Shown here: positions 31,152-42,442 of the stretch, piece by piece
How the letters are laid out: each line of letters starts with the position of its first letter
How positions within the stretch are numbered: position 1 is the first letter of the stretch
Origin: Brachypterus glaber
Taxonomy: Eukaryota > Arthropoda > Insecta > Coleoptera > Kateretidae
DNA length: 64,000 nt
NCBI GenBank assembly: GCA_958510825.1
Contig: OY294048.1
Location: forward strand, 25,431,887 to 25,495,886
Direction: 5' to 3'
The notes under the pieces: model-generated
What the model saw: the letters and a program-made list of their open reading frames with translations, nothing else
The model's database searches: none
Told to the model about the DNA's origin: nothing
Program-made: the position numbers and the translations under genes

Positions 31152-33514
31152 GTAATTTTAAACAATTTAATCATATTCTAAACGCTGATAATCGATTATT
31201 GGACTTGGTTTACTCAAACATAGAGTGTCAACTAAGTGCTGATGCTTTGCCTCTTGTAGTTCCTGATTCATATCATCCTCCACTTGAAATTAATTTCAAT
31301 ATTATCTCGCCAAATTATCAAAACTTTGACAACAATCCTAATCAAAAACAATACAATTTTAAAAAAGCCAATTTTCCATTACTTTATGAAAAACTTTTAG
31401 CTATAGACTGGTCCCATTTAGAAAACAATAATGATATTAACCTGGCCTGTGATTATTTTTATGAAAAATTATACACGGTCTTAGACCAATGTGTTCCTAT
31501 TTTTGAAAATAGGCGTAAAAAGCGTCCATACCCACCCTGGTATACCAAAGATATTAATAAAAATTTAAATAAAAAAGATTACTATCACAAAAAACGCAAA
31601 AAATTTAATACTCAAGTTTATCACGATAAATACAAACAATTTAGAAAATTAGTTAAACGTCAAATTCCTGAAGCTTATAAAAAATATTTAAACGATATAG
31701 AAAACAATATAAAAAATGATTCTTCAAAATTTTGGCAATATGTGCAGGGTAAAAAGGGTAAATCCAGAATCCCCGGTTACATGTTTTATGAAGAAACCGA
31801 AATTGATACTCCGGAGAGTATTGTTAATATGTTCGGTAACTATTTTGGTAGTGTCTATACCAAATCCGATATGAACGATAATACAAAATTTAATACTGCC
31901 ACGTCAAATGGGCATATCAGTCTACCTAGTATAACAGAACAAGACGTATTAAAAGCTACTAAAAAATTAAAAAACAAATCGACATCTGGCTACGATAAGA
32001 TTCCAAGCTTTCTTGCTAAGGACTGTGCACCTATCCTAGTAAAACCACTGCTTAGCCTTTTTAACTTGGTTCTCAAAACCAGCACTTTTCCAAATACATG
32101 GAAGGTTTCTCGTGTATGTCCAGTTCATAAATCGGGTGATCCAAAAAATATTAAAAATTATAGACCTATTTCTATCCTGTGCAATTTTGCAAAAATTTTG
32201 GAAAGTATAATTTATGATAAAATTTATTCTCAAATAAAAAACAGAATATCTTCATATCAACATGGTTTTGTTGAAAAACGTTCCACGGTTTCTAACTTGG
32301 CCCTTCTAACTCAATATGTTTCTGAGGAGTTAGATAATGGTGGACAAGTAGACGTTATTTATACCGACGTGCAAAAGGCGTTTGATCAAATCGATCATCC
32401 TGTACTTCTGTATAAATTATGTGAATTTGGCTTTGATGTTGAGCTTCTACAGTTATTTCAAAGTTATATTTTAAATAGACTTCAGTTTGTTGAATATAAT
32501 AACTACCAGTCAGCAAAATTTATTGCCACCTCAGGGGCCCACAGGGTTCTAACTTAGGGCCTCTGTTATTTTTAATTTTTATCAATGACTTGCCTAATTT
32601 TATAAGATGTCTTAAACTTCTCTTTGCAGATGACCTAAAAATATTTATTTCCATAAAGTCTTTATATGATTGCTGGTTTTTACAGTCTTGCCTTGAAGCT
32701 GTTAATTTATGGTTCGCACAGAACAAGCTGAAATTAAATATTTCCATTATTTTAATGAGTTTTACAAGAAAGGTTAACAAAATATTTTTTTATTATAATA
32801 TTAATGGTTTAGTACTTGAAAGAGTCAATACTATTAAAGATTTAGGGATTATTTTTGACCCAGCATTATCATTTACAGACCACATTTCTCATATTGTAAA
32901 ATCATCGTTAAAAATGTTAGGCTTCATTTTTCGGACCTGCAATAATTTTACAAACTCTGATTGTCTAAAAGTCTTATATAGCTCTTTTGTAAGATCCAAA
33001 TTGGAATATGCTTGTCTCATATGGTATCCATATTACGACACTTATATAAGTGGTATTGAATCTGTTCAGCGCAGATTTATAAAATTTTATACCTCAAAAA
33101 TTGATGGAACATACCCTCCAAGAGGGTCTGATTTATCGGATTTGATGTCAAGGTTTGGATTTAAATTACTAAACACGCGAAGGAAAATATACTCGGTCAC
33201 TTTTTTGTACAAGTTGCTACATAATAAAATTGATCGTAGTGATCTTTTGTCTCAAGTGAGGTTTTTGATTCCGAGTTCTACACGTCAAATGCCTATAACC
33301 TTTTTTAATGCTAGAGCCAATACTAATATTATATTGAAATCACCAATGTACGTTATGTGCGAAAATTTTAATTCAATATCATCTAATTGTGATATAAATT
33401 TTTCAAAATTAAGCGTTATTATTAGTTTTATAAGTTAATTATTAATTATTATATTAGAATGTCCTGTTAAGTCTGTACTGTTGGGCAACAAAAGTTATTA
33501 TTATTAAATTAAAT
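31152..33514 (+). pseudogene. LINE-C: 5'-truncated Jockey-type LINE inserted in the LTR
   Basis: The frame begins inside the endonuclease C-terminus (RLLDLVYSN, then a DSYHPPLEI block). RT follows: SRVCPVHKSGDPKNIKNYRP, HGFVEKRSTVSNL, motif A YTDVQKAFDQIDHP. A one-base deletion at 32531-32545 in the GxPQG motif shifts the frame. Motif C LLFADDLKIF (32620-32646) and the RT tail (VNTIKDLGIIFDP, VRSKLEYACLIWYP, SVQRRFIKF) continue in the second frame to 33438. The 3' end is a TTA-rich tail. 5' truncation is typical of target-primed reverse transcription. Confidence 0.88.
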
Positions 33515-33627
33515 TTATAGACAGTTAGTTAGTTGCGAGTTAAGAGTATTGACATGAACGTCACAAATATTTTAGATTTATTGTATTCGCTAATAATTAT
33601 CGTTTCCATTAATAAAGAGATTTAAAA
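33515..33627 (+). repeat. Gypsy-2 5' LTR, right fragment
   Basis: TTATAGACAGTTAGTTAGTT to AATAAAGAGATTTAAAA, matching the rest of the 3' LTR. It contains the AATAAA signal. Confidence 0.9.
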
Positions 33628-33628
33628 G

Positions 33629-33645
33629 TGGTGTCAGAAGTGGGG
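33629..33645 (+). promoter_or_regulatory. Gypsy-2 primer-binding site (tRNA-Leu)
   Basis: TGGTGTCAGAAGTGGGG directly follows the LTR. It is complementary to a tRNA-Leu 3' end (CCCACTTCTGACA plus CCA). Confidence 0.75.
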
Positions 33646-33669
33646 TAGTCAAACGCACAAAACACCGGT

Positions 33670-34733
33670 ATGATGGCTGATATTTCTCCTGAACTTTTAC
33701 AAGCTTTTTCGAGCATGATTGCCAACGCGATTCAAGCAGCAGCGGCAAACTCCATTCCCGCAAATGCCGCGGGTGATGCACAAACAAACGTGTCGGCCAG
33801 ACCACCAGCATTCTCTATAAATGAATATTGGTCCACAGAAGAATTAACAGTAGAGGACTACTTTAAACGGTTTAATTGGGCACTGCAACTTTCCAAGATT
33901 CCAGATAGAGACCACGGTAATTATGCAAGAGTTCACATGGGCGCAGAGTTAAATAATGCTTTAAAATTCTTAATTAGCCCACGTTCTCCTGAAGAACTTC
34001 TATATGACGATATTAAAAAAACCCTGATCGAGCATTATGACCGAACTAAAAATAAATATGCTGAAAGTATTAAATTTCGTCAGATTACTCAACAGGAAAA
34101 TGAAACTGGCACAATTTTCCCTACGTTTGAGGCACGGCGCCGCCCATTGGGAATACGGCGAATTTTTAGATCGAATGTTGGTGGAACAACTCCTACACGG
34201 GCTCCGATCTCGCGAAATGTGCGATGAAGTCATCGGAAAAGAACCTGCAACATTCACAATCGCTTATAAGATCGTACACGAGCTTGAGGCGACGCACCAC
34301 ACCGCCAATGAGATAAAATGCCCAGAAACAGCAACCACGTTAGATTTCACGAACAAGATAGGATACGCAACAAAACAAAAAAAAAAAAAAACAAAACCCG
34401 TTTCCTTCCAAACCTTCTGGCAATAATCGAGCAACACAGCGAAACCCTCAAAGTACGTCACAAGTTGCGGAAAACGGTTACAAGCTTATTTGCAAAGGCT
34501 GTGGAGGCCCACATACAAGGAGCCAATGTTACTTTCTTGACAAGGATTGCAGAAAATGTGGGAAGAAGGGACACATGGCTCGAGTCTGTAGGTCCAAGTT
34601 ACTAGAAACTGCCGGACACATCTCATCCTTAGAACAAACAGCAGAAGACATCGATGAAAATAAGTACTCCACTCAATACTTGCCAAAAATCAACGTTGTC
34701 AGCGGCACCAAACCAGCAGATCGTCGATTGATC
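33670..34733 (+). pseudogene. Gypsy-2 gag
   Basis: The N-terminal frame starts at 33670 with DISPELLQAFSSMIANAIQA. A matrix/capsid-like region follows (EELTVEDYFKRFNWALQLSK), then a frameshift near 34130 to GEFLDRMLVEQLLHGLRSR. Another shift leads to the nucleocapsid: two knuckles, CKGCGGPHTRSQC and CRKCGKKGHMARVC, at 34491-34590. The last segment is in the pol frame and runs to a TAG at 34734. Confidence 0.8.
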
Positions 34734-34736
34734 TAG

Positions 34737-37061
34737 GTTAAAATCGATGGGCGCCCTCTCAAGATGGAACTTGACACAGGAGCACCGTGCGCCATAATCA
34801 GTGAAAAATCATTGCGCTCTATCAAATCCAGATTTACACTACAAAGATCGGATCGACAATTTGCTAGTTACACGCGTCACAAAGTCAACTGCCTTGGCCG
34901 TATTCCTGTTCATGCGACGATTGGAAATATAACACGGCGACTCAACCTTTACGTCATTGAAGGCGACTTTGATGCCCTCTTGGGCCGAGAATGGATTGCG
35001 CACTTCATTCAAGAAATAAACTTTAAGGAACTTTTTCCAGCACCCGAAGAAGTCCACTCGATAACATCTTCAACACCTTGTCTTACCCCAGAGCAGAAAA
35101 CAAGATTAGAGCAGCTACTAGCTAAATATGAGGATGCATTCAGCGAGACAGCTGGTAAATTGGAAGGTCCGCCTGCGACACTTCACCTGAAACCCGGAGC
35201 AACACCAGTTTTCGCAAAAGCTAGAGAAATTCCCCTGGCACTTCGCGACGCATACGCTAAGGAAATTGACGCAAAAATCGCATCAGGTTTTTACAAGAAA
35301 GTCGAGTATTCAAAATGGGCTTCAACAACACACGTTGTCGTAAAATAGAATGGAAAATTACACATCACAGGCAACTACAAGCCAACACTAAACCCCCGTA
35401 TGATAAGCGACGAGCATCCGATTCCTAAACCCGAGAGTATTTTCAACCATATGAAAGGTGCCAAGTTCTTTTGCCACCTAGATATCACCGATGCGTATTC
35501 ACATCTTCCAGTCGACAAGGAATTTAGCGAAGCATTGACACTTAATACTCCAACGCATGGATTAATTCGCCCTACACGTGCGGTTTATGGCGCAGCAAAC
35601 ACACCCGCAATTTGGCAGCGGCGGATGGAGACCGTACTGCAAGATCTTCCTGATGTCAGAAATTTCTTTGATGATGTAGTCATACACGCGGAAGATTTCG
35701 AAAGACTGCTGGAAATCAGTGACATAATACTGGAACGAATTAGATCTTACGGACTTCGACTAAACCGTGAAAAATGCGTCTTCGCAACAACTTCTATCGA
35801 TTTCTTGGGACACAAAATCGATGATCAAGGCATTCATAAATCAGACAAACACATTGAAGCTGTTCGCGATGCACCTAAGCCAGCCTCGCCGGAAGATATA
35901 CAACTTTTTTTGGGCAAAGCTACTTACTATAATTCATTTATTCCAGACTTAGCAACTAGAAATCGCCCCCTGCGCGACATGCTCCTCAAAGACCCCTTTA
36001 AATGGACACCAGAGGCTGAAGAAGCATACAAGGACATAAAGAATGCACTGATCTCGCCTCAAATTCTAATGCCTTATGACCCATATCTTCCCCTGATCCT
36101 AGCAATGGACGCCAGTATGACAGGCCTCGGTGCTGTCTTATCGCATCAGTTAAAAGATGGACGAGAGCGACCAATTGCTTACGCAAGCCGGACAATGAGC
36201 CTCACCGAGCAAAGATATACCCAAATTGACAAGGAGGCACTTGCTATAGTGTGGGAAGTACAAAAATTCTTCTTCTATTTGTACGCTCGACATTTCACAC
36301 TTTATACTGATAATAAACCACTCTCCCAGATTTTACACCCAGAGAAGACACTTCCTGTCCTTTGCATCAGTCGTATGGCGAACTACGCTGATTTCCTTGC
36401 TCATTTCAATTACGAAGTTAAATTCAAGCCTACAAATCTGAATGCCAACGCTGACTATTGCTCCCGTGCACCGTTAACTACAACAGTCAACAGCATTCGG
36501 TCAAAAACCCCGAAAAAGAGGAAAGAGGAAGATGAGTATGATGATTTCGATTATTTTATCATACACCAAATTCAGCAGCTCCCAATTCGTGCAGAAAATA
36601 TTGCACGAGAAACAGCGAAGGATCCTCATTTGGGGAAAATCCTACATTTACTACAATCAAAACAAAGCCTAGCGCGTGCGGGATATAAAGCTCCTGAGAT
36701 AAATTACAAACTGGCTGCTAACTGCTTAGTCTTCGAGCATCGAGTCGTCGTTCCACCCAAACTTCGTCAAGCAGTCCTGAACGACCTTCACACAGCGCAT
36801 TTGGGCATCGTTAAAATGAAGGGCATGGCACGCTCCTTTATTTACTGGCCAGGCATAGATGCAGACATCGAGCATATTGCTAAATCATGCAACGATTGTG
36901 CAAAACATGCACACGCACCACCAAAGTTTCGTGATCACCACCCAAATGGCCCCTGGGAGCGCATTCACATAGACTATGCAGGACTGTTCCTTGGAAAAAT
37001 GCTGCTCATCGTTTCTGATGCATACAGCAAATGGCTCGAAGTAAAATCACGAACTTTATGA
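34737..37061 (+). pseudogene. Gypsy-2 pol: protease, RT, RNase H, integrase N-terminal half
   Basis: One frame except for a TAG at 35346-35348 and the TAG at 34734. Protease MELDTGAPCAII has an intact DTG. RT: TLHLKPGATPVFAKAREIP, motif A FFCHLDITDAYSHL, motif C as FFDDVVIH (first position F instead of Y). RT connection: FLGHKIDDQGIH. RNase H: LAMDASMTGLGAVLSHQ, IAYASRTMSLTEQRYTQIDK, FTLYTDNKPL. Integrase: the zinc domain H-x(3)-H/C-x-x-C (HTAHLGIVKMKG, CNDCAKH) and the first Asp in ERIHIDYAGLF. The frame is lost at about 37045. Confidence 0.87.
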
Positions 37062-37940
37062 CAGCATCTGCAACGATCAAAATTCTTGATGAATTATTCG
37101 CAACTTACGGAGCTCCAAAGATTGTTGTTTCTGATAATGGCACCCAGTTCACTGCCGCTGAATTCAAAAACTTTCTGCTGCACAGCGGCGTTAAATATCA
37201 TAAATTTACGGCCCCATATCATCCGTCGACCAATGGCCAAGCAGAAAGAAGTGTGCAAACTGTCAAGGACCACCTTAAAATAATGGCAACGACACCCGCG
37301 TCATTGCAAGCCAACTTAAATAAGTTCTTACAACAGTAACGTATGGCTCCACACTCAACCACCGGAAATTCCCCAGCCCAACTCTTCCTCGGACGTTCTT
37401 TACGCACTCGTCTCGATTTAATCAAGCCGGAGAACATGTACGAGAAAATCACGGAAAAACAACGAGCATCTTTTGAGCCTTCTTTTCGTTCATTTCACCC
37501 CACGAATGGATAAATGGATCCCGGGCACGATTATTTCACATCAGGGAGACCTTCACTACGAGATTGATTACTTTGGGAAGCGCTTCAAAAGACATGTAGA
37601 TCAAATTCGAGGACATGCAAAACGTGAATCCATGCTTTGCCCTAATAATGAGATACACCCCGACCAAGCTAACCTCCAGCAGCCAAGTCGATTGCAGTTT
37701 CATGAAGCTGGTCCGGCTGCTCATCATGAAACCTCACTATCAACAGAACCTGCAGATCGGGCTGCATCATCAAAGTCCGAGAATCCACTTCCTGCACCCG
37801 CAGCCGAAGAAGCACTTAGAGCACATCCGCTTATACCTCCGATTCAAGATGCGCCTCCTGGCCAGATTATGACACCGCCGAATACACCAAGGAGGTCTTC
37901 ACGTGTACGTCACCCTCCGCAACGATGTTCCCCAAGTTGA
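37031..37940 (+). pseudogene. Gypsy-2 integrase C-terminal half
   Basis: It continues the core after a frameshift: VVSDNGTQFTAAEF (second Asp), HPSTNGQAERSVQTVK (Glu), a TAA at 37337-37339, STTGNSPAQLFLGRSLRTRL. A further shift leads to a C-terminal SH3-like tail FTPRMDKWIPGTIISHQGDL, ending at 37940 in a Pro/Ser-rich region. Confidence 0.82.
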
Positions 37941-37970
37941 GGGGACTTCAAGGCAGCCCGACCCAATCGT

Positions 37971-37983
37971 GTGGAGGGAAGAA
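37971..37983 (+). promoter_or_regulatory. Gypsy-2 polypurine tract
   Basis: GTGGAGGGAAGAA immediately upstream of the 3' LTR, the expected second-strand primer. Confidence 0.65.
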
Positions 37984-37984
37984 A

Positions 37985-38134
37985 TGTTTACAAATGAATG
38001 TACTGGCCGCATACTATCTCTTTATAGACAGTTAGTTAGTTGCGAGTTAAGAGTATTGACATGAACGTCACAAATATTTTAGATTTATTGTATTCGCTAA
38101 TAATTATCGTTTCCATTAATAAAGAGATTTAAAA
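37985..38134 (+). repeat. Gypsy-2 3' LTR
   Basis: About 150-bp LTR from TGTTTACAAATGAATG to GATTTAAAA, intact copy used to recognise the split 5' LTR. Confidence 0.88.
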
Positions 38135-38267
38135 AAATGTTTTTTTTATCATTACTTATTTGCAAAAAGAAACAATTTAATTTTTTTTTTTCGAATAACG
38201 AATAATTAAAAACAAAGTGACTGATTGATTTAGTTTAAAAACTATTGCCACTAAGAATCTATTATGA

Positions 38268-38395
38268 GTTACATATGGATCATCTATAAAAAAAATTCTA
38301 TCGAGCAGTGTTTTATTCGCAATAAAGGGTCACGTGACCTGCGTATCTTTTGATTAATTAAGCCAAGTGAAATTAATTTTCCATAATGATACTTA
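38268..38395 (-). repeat. R2b fragment 1
   Basis: Reverse complement of R2a positions about 30850-30970 (CGAGCAGTGTTTTATTCGC, CAATAAAGGGTCACGTGACC). First of four ordered pieces. Confidence 0.7.
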
Positions 38396-38584
38396 ATGAA
38401 GTAGGACGCAGCACGTTCGCTTTGTAACACCGAGGTCGCGGGTTCGAATCCCGCCTGGATGTGTAGTGGTGTCTTTAAAATTGCTAATATTTACTGCTTT
38501 AAAAACTACATATAAATAGGCTATAACCGATACGGTTGAATGCCGGGGTGTATCTACCGAAGGGTAGGTACAACCTTTAAAAAT
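38396..38584 (+). mobile_element. tRNA-derived SINE-like insertion
   Basis: A box-like AGGACGCAGCACGTT and a strong B box GGTTCGAATCC within CGCGGGTTCGAATCCCGC are followed by a 110-bp body (GCTATAACCGATACGG, GAAGGGTAGGTACAACC). It has no similarity to the SINE family at 5863. It sits between R2b fragment 1 and R1b. Confidence 0.55.
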
Positions 38585-39487
38585 TACACTGCCCAGTAAT
38601 GGATTTTTTTATTATCAGATTCACTTTCAGCAACCATAAAAACTTTAGTATACCAATTTTCACGAAAACTACCCTCTGCCCCTTTGGGGGGTTGAAGTTA
38701 GAATTTTGTTATAATCAGCAACAACCTCAAAAACCCCAATATACCAATTTTCACGAAAACTACCCCTCACCCCTCAGGGGATGGATTTAAAAAAAAAAAT
38801 ATTATCAGGTTCACTTTCAGAAACCTCAAAAACCCCAATATACCAGTTTTCACAAAAACTACCCCCCACCCCTCAGGGGGTGGATTTATAATTTTTTTTA
38901 TTATCAGATTCACTTTCAGAAACCTCAAAAACCCCAACATACCAGTTTTCACAAAAACTACCCCCACCCCTCAGGGGATGAAATTAGAAAAAAGTTATTA
39001 TCAGATACAAATTCGTCAACCCCAAAAGCCCCTATGTACTAATTTTGAGGAAAATATTGAAAATATTTTAAAATATTTACCCCCTCACCCCCTTGGGGGT
39101 GGAGTTAAAAATTTTTTATTATCAGATTCAATTTCAGCAACCTCAAAAATCTCTATATAGCAATTTTCAAATTTTTCTAAAAAAAATGTATTTTTGCCCC
39201 CCTTGCTGCACCCCAATGTTCACCAAAAACAATCCCGAGCAAGAACTTTTGGTAACATACCTGTATGCCAAATTTCAAGTCTCTAACTTAAAGCGTTCTT
39301 AAATTATCGTGCCCACAAGATTTCCCGGACAGACCGATCGACCGACCGACCGAGCGATATTTTTTTTTTGCTTGTAATTGATTAATATCGACATAAAACG
39401 TCATAAAACGCAAAAATACGCAAAAAAAAATTTTGAAAATTTTTGCACGAATACAAGGCTTTCAGAAATTTTGAAAATTTTCAAAAA
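38585..39487 (-). mobile_element. R1b: R1 element with about six minisatellite units
   Basis: Begins TACACTGCCCAGTAA and holds tandem units of about 95-115 bp (38610-39180; core CCTCAAAAACCCCAATATAC, TTTTCACAAAAACTACCCCC, CCCTCAGGGG). The GACCGATCGACCGACC tract and the GCACGAATACAAGGC segment follow. It lacks the terminal AAAATGGGAAAGC. Reverse orientation relative to R1a. Confidence 0.75.
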
Positions 39488-39610
39488 GACGGTTTTATTA
39501 AAAAAAAAGTATACATATTTTCAAAAAAAATAAAAAACATATATTTTTTTAAATTTAAAAAATTTAAAGTTTTTCAAATTTAATTGTTTTTTGTTCATGC
39601 TCATAAAATG
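39488..39610 (-). repeat. R2b fragment 2
   Basis: GACGGTTTTATTAAA and AGTATACATATTTTC to CATAAAATG, reverse complement of R2a about 30722-30845. The BEL element begins at the next base. Confidence 0.72.
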
Positions 39611-40011
39611 TGAACAATTTGGCTTAGTCAGCGAGCAGTGGACTGATTTTTATGCAGGTGGACGCATTGGGTTCTGGGGATTAAATAACACAAATTTACC
39701 TTAGATGTCGGCAGGTCTTCTTCCTGATCGATCAGTTCTTCCTGGCTCCTTTGTGTTACCGGGAAAAGACAGGATAGGCACAATGATAAGCACAAAACCA
39801 ACGGACGGATTGTCACCGAGCGGCGTTCGATATAGCCAATATCTATCGATATATGAAAACGTCCCGAATTAGACGGTTCAAAACATACTACAATACTGAT
39901 TCCTTCCGCGAACGATACTAATCTATCTCGCGGACAAAATATAAACTAAATCTAAATTACTCAAACCAAAATATCCCAAAATTAATTAATTAATTAAACG
40001 AAGATTATACA
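39611..40011 (-). repeat. BEL-1 3' LTR
   Basis: 401 bp, TGAACAATTTGGCTTAG to CGAAGATTATACA on the plus strand. It carries segments absent from the 5' LTR (about 39630-39640 and a CCGCGAACGATACTAATC block near 39905-39940). The purine run GGTGGGCGG on the minus strand (about 40016-40024) lies just upstream. Confidence 0.85.
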
Positions 40012-40154
40012 TAAACCGCCCACCGAGAACTGCTTGCAGTTCTCTAACAAAACAAAAATTTTTAGAGAAAAAAAAACTAATATCTAAATAGACAAACTAC
40101 AACCCAACTTAAGCTAGATCTATGAAACATATATTCAAAAAATAAAAAATGCAG

Positions 40155-41714
40155 TTATTGTCCTGGTAAAGGACACAACTTAACAAAAGGTCTTTGTAAA
40201 GAACCATTTTGTGTTTTTAATGTAGCGACTCTACATACACCATCTTTAACAGGGTGTAAATTTGTAATTCGGCCTAAGCTCCATTTTAAGGGTGGAGATA
40301 GCTCGTCCTTAATCAAAACCAAACTACCCACATCTAGCGATTTGGACTGATTTGTCCATTTTTGACGTTGCATTAACGTATGAACATCCTCCTGGTGGAA
40401 CCGTTTTCAGAAGTTTTGCAAAAACCTCTGTAAGAGTTGCCAGCGAGTTAGGCGATTAAGTTTAATGTCTGTGACATTTTCATCGGGTACCGCAGTCAAT
40501 GGTTCGAGGGTGAGAAAATGTCCACGCGTCAAAGGTAACAAGTCATTGGCATCTGAGCTTAACGGCGTCAGCGGCCGAGAATTCAACACAGCTTCTATTT
40601 GGACTAAAACAGTGTTAAACTCTTCGTAAGTCAAAATTTGTGAACCTATTATTCTAGTAAGATGCGATTTTACCGACTGTATTCCCGCCTCCCAAAGCCC
40701 TCCGAAGTGAGGTGATGAAGGGGGGTTGAATTGCCACTCAATAGCCTCCGTTTCTGCAGCTTGTTTCATAAGCCTATTAAGTTCTTTAAAAGCTCCGACA
40801 TAGTTGGTACCGTTGTCACTCCATAGCTCAGCACACCGGCCGCGTCTAGCTATAAACCGACGTAACGCCGCAGAGAGATCCGAAGCTAATTCGAGATGCA
40901 CCGCTTTAGTGGCGAAACATACAAACAAACAAATGTATGATTTCGAAATTTTGGCCCCACGAGTTTTAACTTGCGTGGTCAGGAATGGACCTGCAAAGTC
41001 AGTGCCGGAAATTGAATACGGTTTTATCCGGTTTAACCGATCTGGGGGTAAGTTACCCATTAAGGGTTGCAAAGGCGAAGGGTTTGCGCGAAAGCAAATA
41101 TGACATTTAGACAAAACACTCCGAATTGCGCGTTTTGCGGACAAAATCCAAAAATTCTGTGCTAATAAAAAATACACAGTTTGTGCGCCTGCATGTTTAT
41201 GGTCCAGATGACATTGCTCGATTAACAATAAAGTAAAAATATGATTTTTATGTTTTTTATCAAACGAAAAACTAGAATTACCAAGACGACCGCCCACCCT
41301 GACGAAACCCCTTTCGTCAAGAAACGGTGATAATCTACGAAATTCTTTCGAACAAGGAATATTTTTTCTAAGATTTTCAATTTGTACCGATAATGAACTT
41401 AATTGAACATGTTTAACCAAAGTCAACATCGATTCTTGCAATTCTTTAGCAGTTAATGCGTTATAATTTCGATTATTTTTCGATTTTAAATTATGAACAA
41501 ATCGAATACAGAATGCCAGCACTTTTTTAGCTTTGTTTAACGAAGAAAACCGAGCTAAAAGTGAATCAAAAATATTCTCGTCCTGTGCAGTGATTAAAAC
41601 GATTTTTCTCTCCTCTGCAGCGATATCTACAGGGGGAGTTATTTCCGAGGAGATAAAATTTTTATCTGAACCAAGCCATACAGGGCCATACAGGGCCCGT
41701 CCACCAAAGGGCAT
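40155..41714 (-). pseudogene. BEL-1 integrase and C-terminal DUF5641-like domain
   Basis: One frame except for a TGA at 40407-40409 where related elements have Trp in QNFWKR. Zinc domain HLDHKHAG and CHICF. Core: SGTDFAGPF (Asp), LWSDNGTNYVGAF (Asp), GGLWEAGIQSVKSHL (Glu), IEAVLNSRPLTPL. The C-terminal HQEDVHTLMQRQKW, DVGSLVLIKDE and WSLGRITNLHP are typical of Pao pol ends. Catalytic residues intact. Confidence 0.88.
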
Positions 41715-42442
41715 AATCTATCAGTTCTGAGGGAAAGATTCCCCGAGAACAACAATCCGCAGGATTTTCAAGACCACTAATATGCATCCAGCATTCAGGG
41801 CTTAATCTTTCCTGAATGTAGGTCATACGATTACTAACGAAAGTCTTCCACCGATGTGGCGACGACTTTATCCACGATAAGGTTATAGTCGAGTCGGTCC
41901 ATGCAAAAATGTGGTCAAACGTAATATTATTTTTATAAGTATTTATGACAAAGTTAATAAGTTTAGCTAAAAGTACAGCACCGCATAATTCTAGCCTAGG
42001 TAACGATAACCTTTTTAAGGGCGCGACTTTTGACTTAGCTACAACCAGCGAAGTTTTATAATTCTCCTGTGAATCTAAATACCGCAGGAAAATTACGCAA
42101 CCGAAACCCTTTTCGGATGCATCAGAAAATCCGTGTAATTCACACGACGAATAATTTTCTGAAAACATGTAACGATTAATTTTTACCGACGATAATAAAT
42201 TTAATTCCGAATTAAATTTTTTCCAGTGATTAACGATTTCTACTGGTAATGGTTGATCCCACGATAAGCCAAGTATCCATAAATGTTGTAATAAATGTTA
42301 TGACGAGAAAAGTAACCTGCGATAACCATCCCAGTGGATCATAAATATAAGCAAGTTCTGAAAGAACATTTCTCTTAGTGTATGCTGTTTCCACCACACA
42401 AGTTGAAAACGAAAATTTATCTGTGTGCGGAAACCATTGCAA
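41662..42442 (-). pseudogene. BEL-1 RNase H and upstream connection
   Basis: TKRNVLSELAYIYDPLGWLS (42380-42320) marks the region after RT. A frameshift follows, then RNase H: LHGFSDASEKGFGCVIF, LSLPRLELCGAVLLAKL, FAWTDSTITLSWI and WMHISGLENPADCCSRG, with the expected acidic residues. It overlaps the integrase frame at its end. Confidence 0.83.

Larger units (their letters stand above)
31115..38134 (+). mobile_element. Gypsy-2: Ty3/gypsy retrotransposon with LINE in its 5' LTR
   Basis: Plus-strand LTR element. The 3' LTR is 37985-38134 (about 150 bp). The 5' LTR is split into 31115-31151 and 33515-33627 by LINE-C. The order after the PBS is gag with two CCHC knuckles, protease, RT, RNase H, integrase. 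Without the LINE it would be about 4.65 kb. There is no env. The target duplication could not be settled because the LTR end is A-rich. Confidence 0.9.

Noticed and set aside
38600..39180. Regular repeats resembling a CRISPR array
   Set aside because: Units are about 95-115 bp tandem copies without unique spacers, in a eukaryotic transposon; it is a minisatellite.
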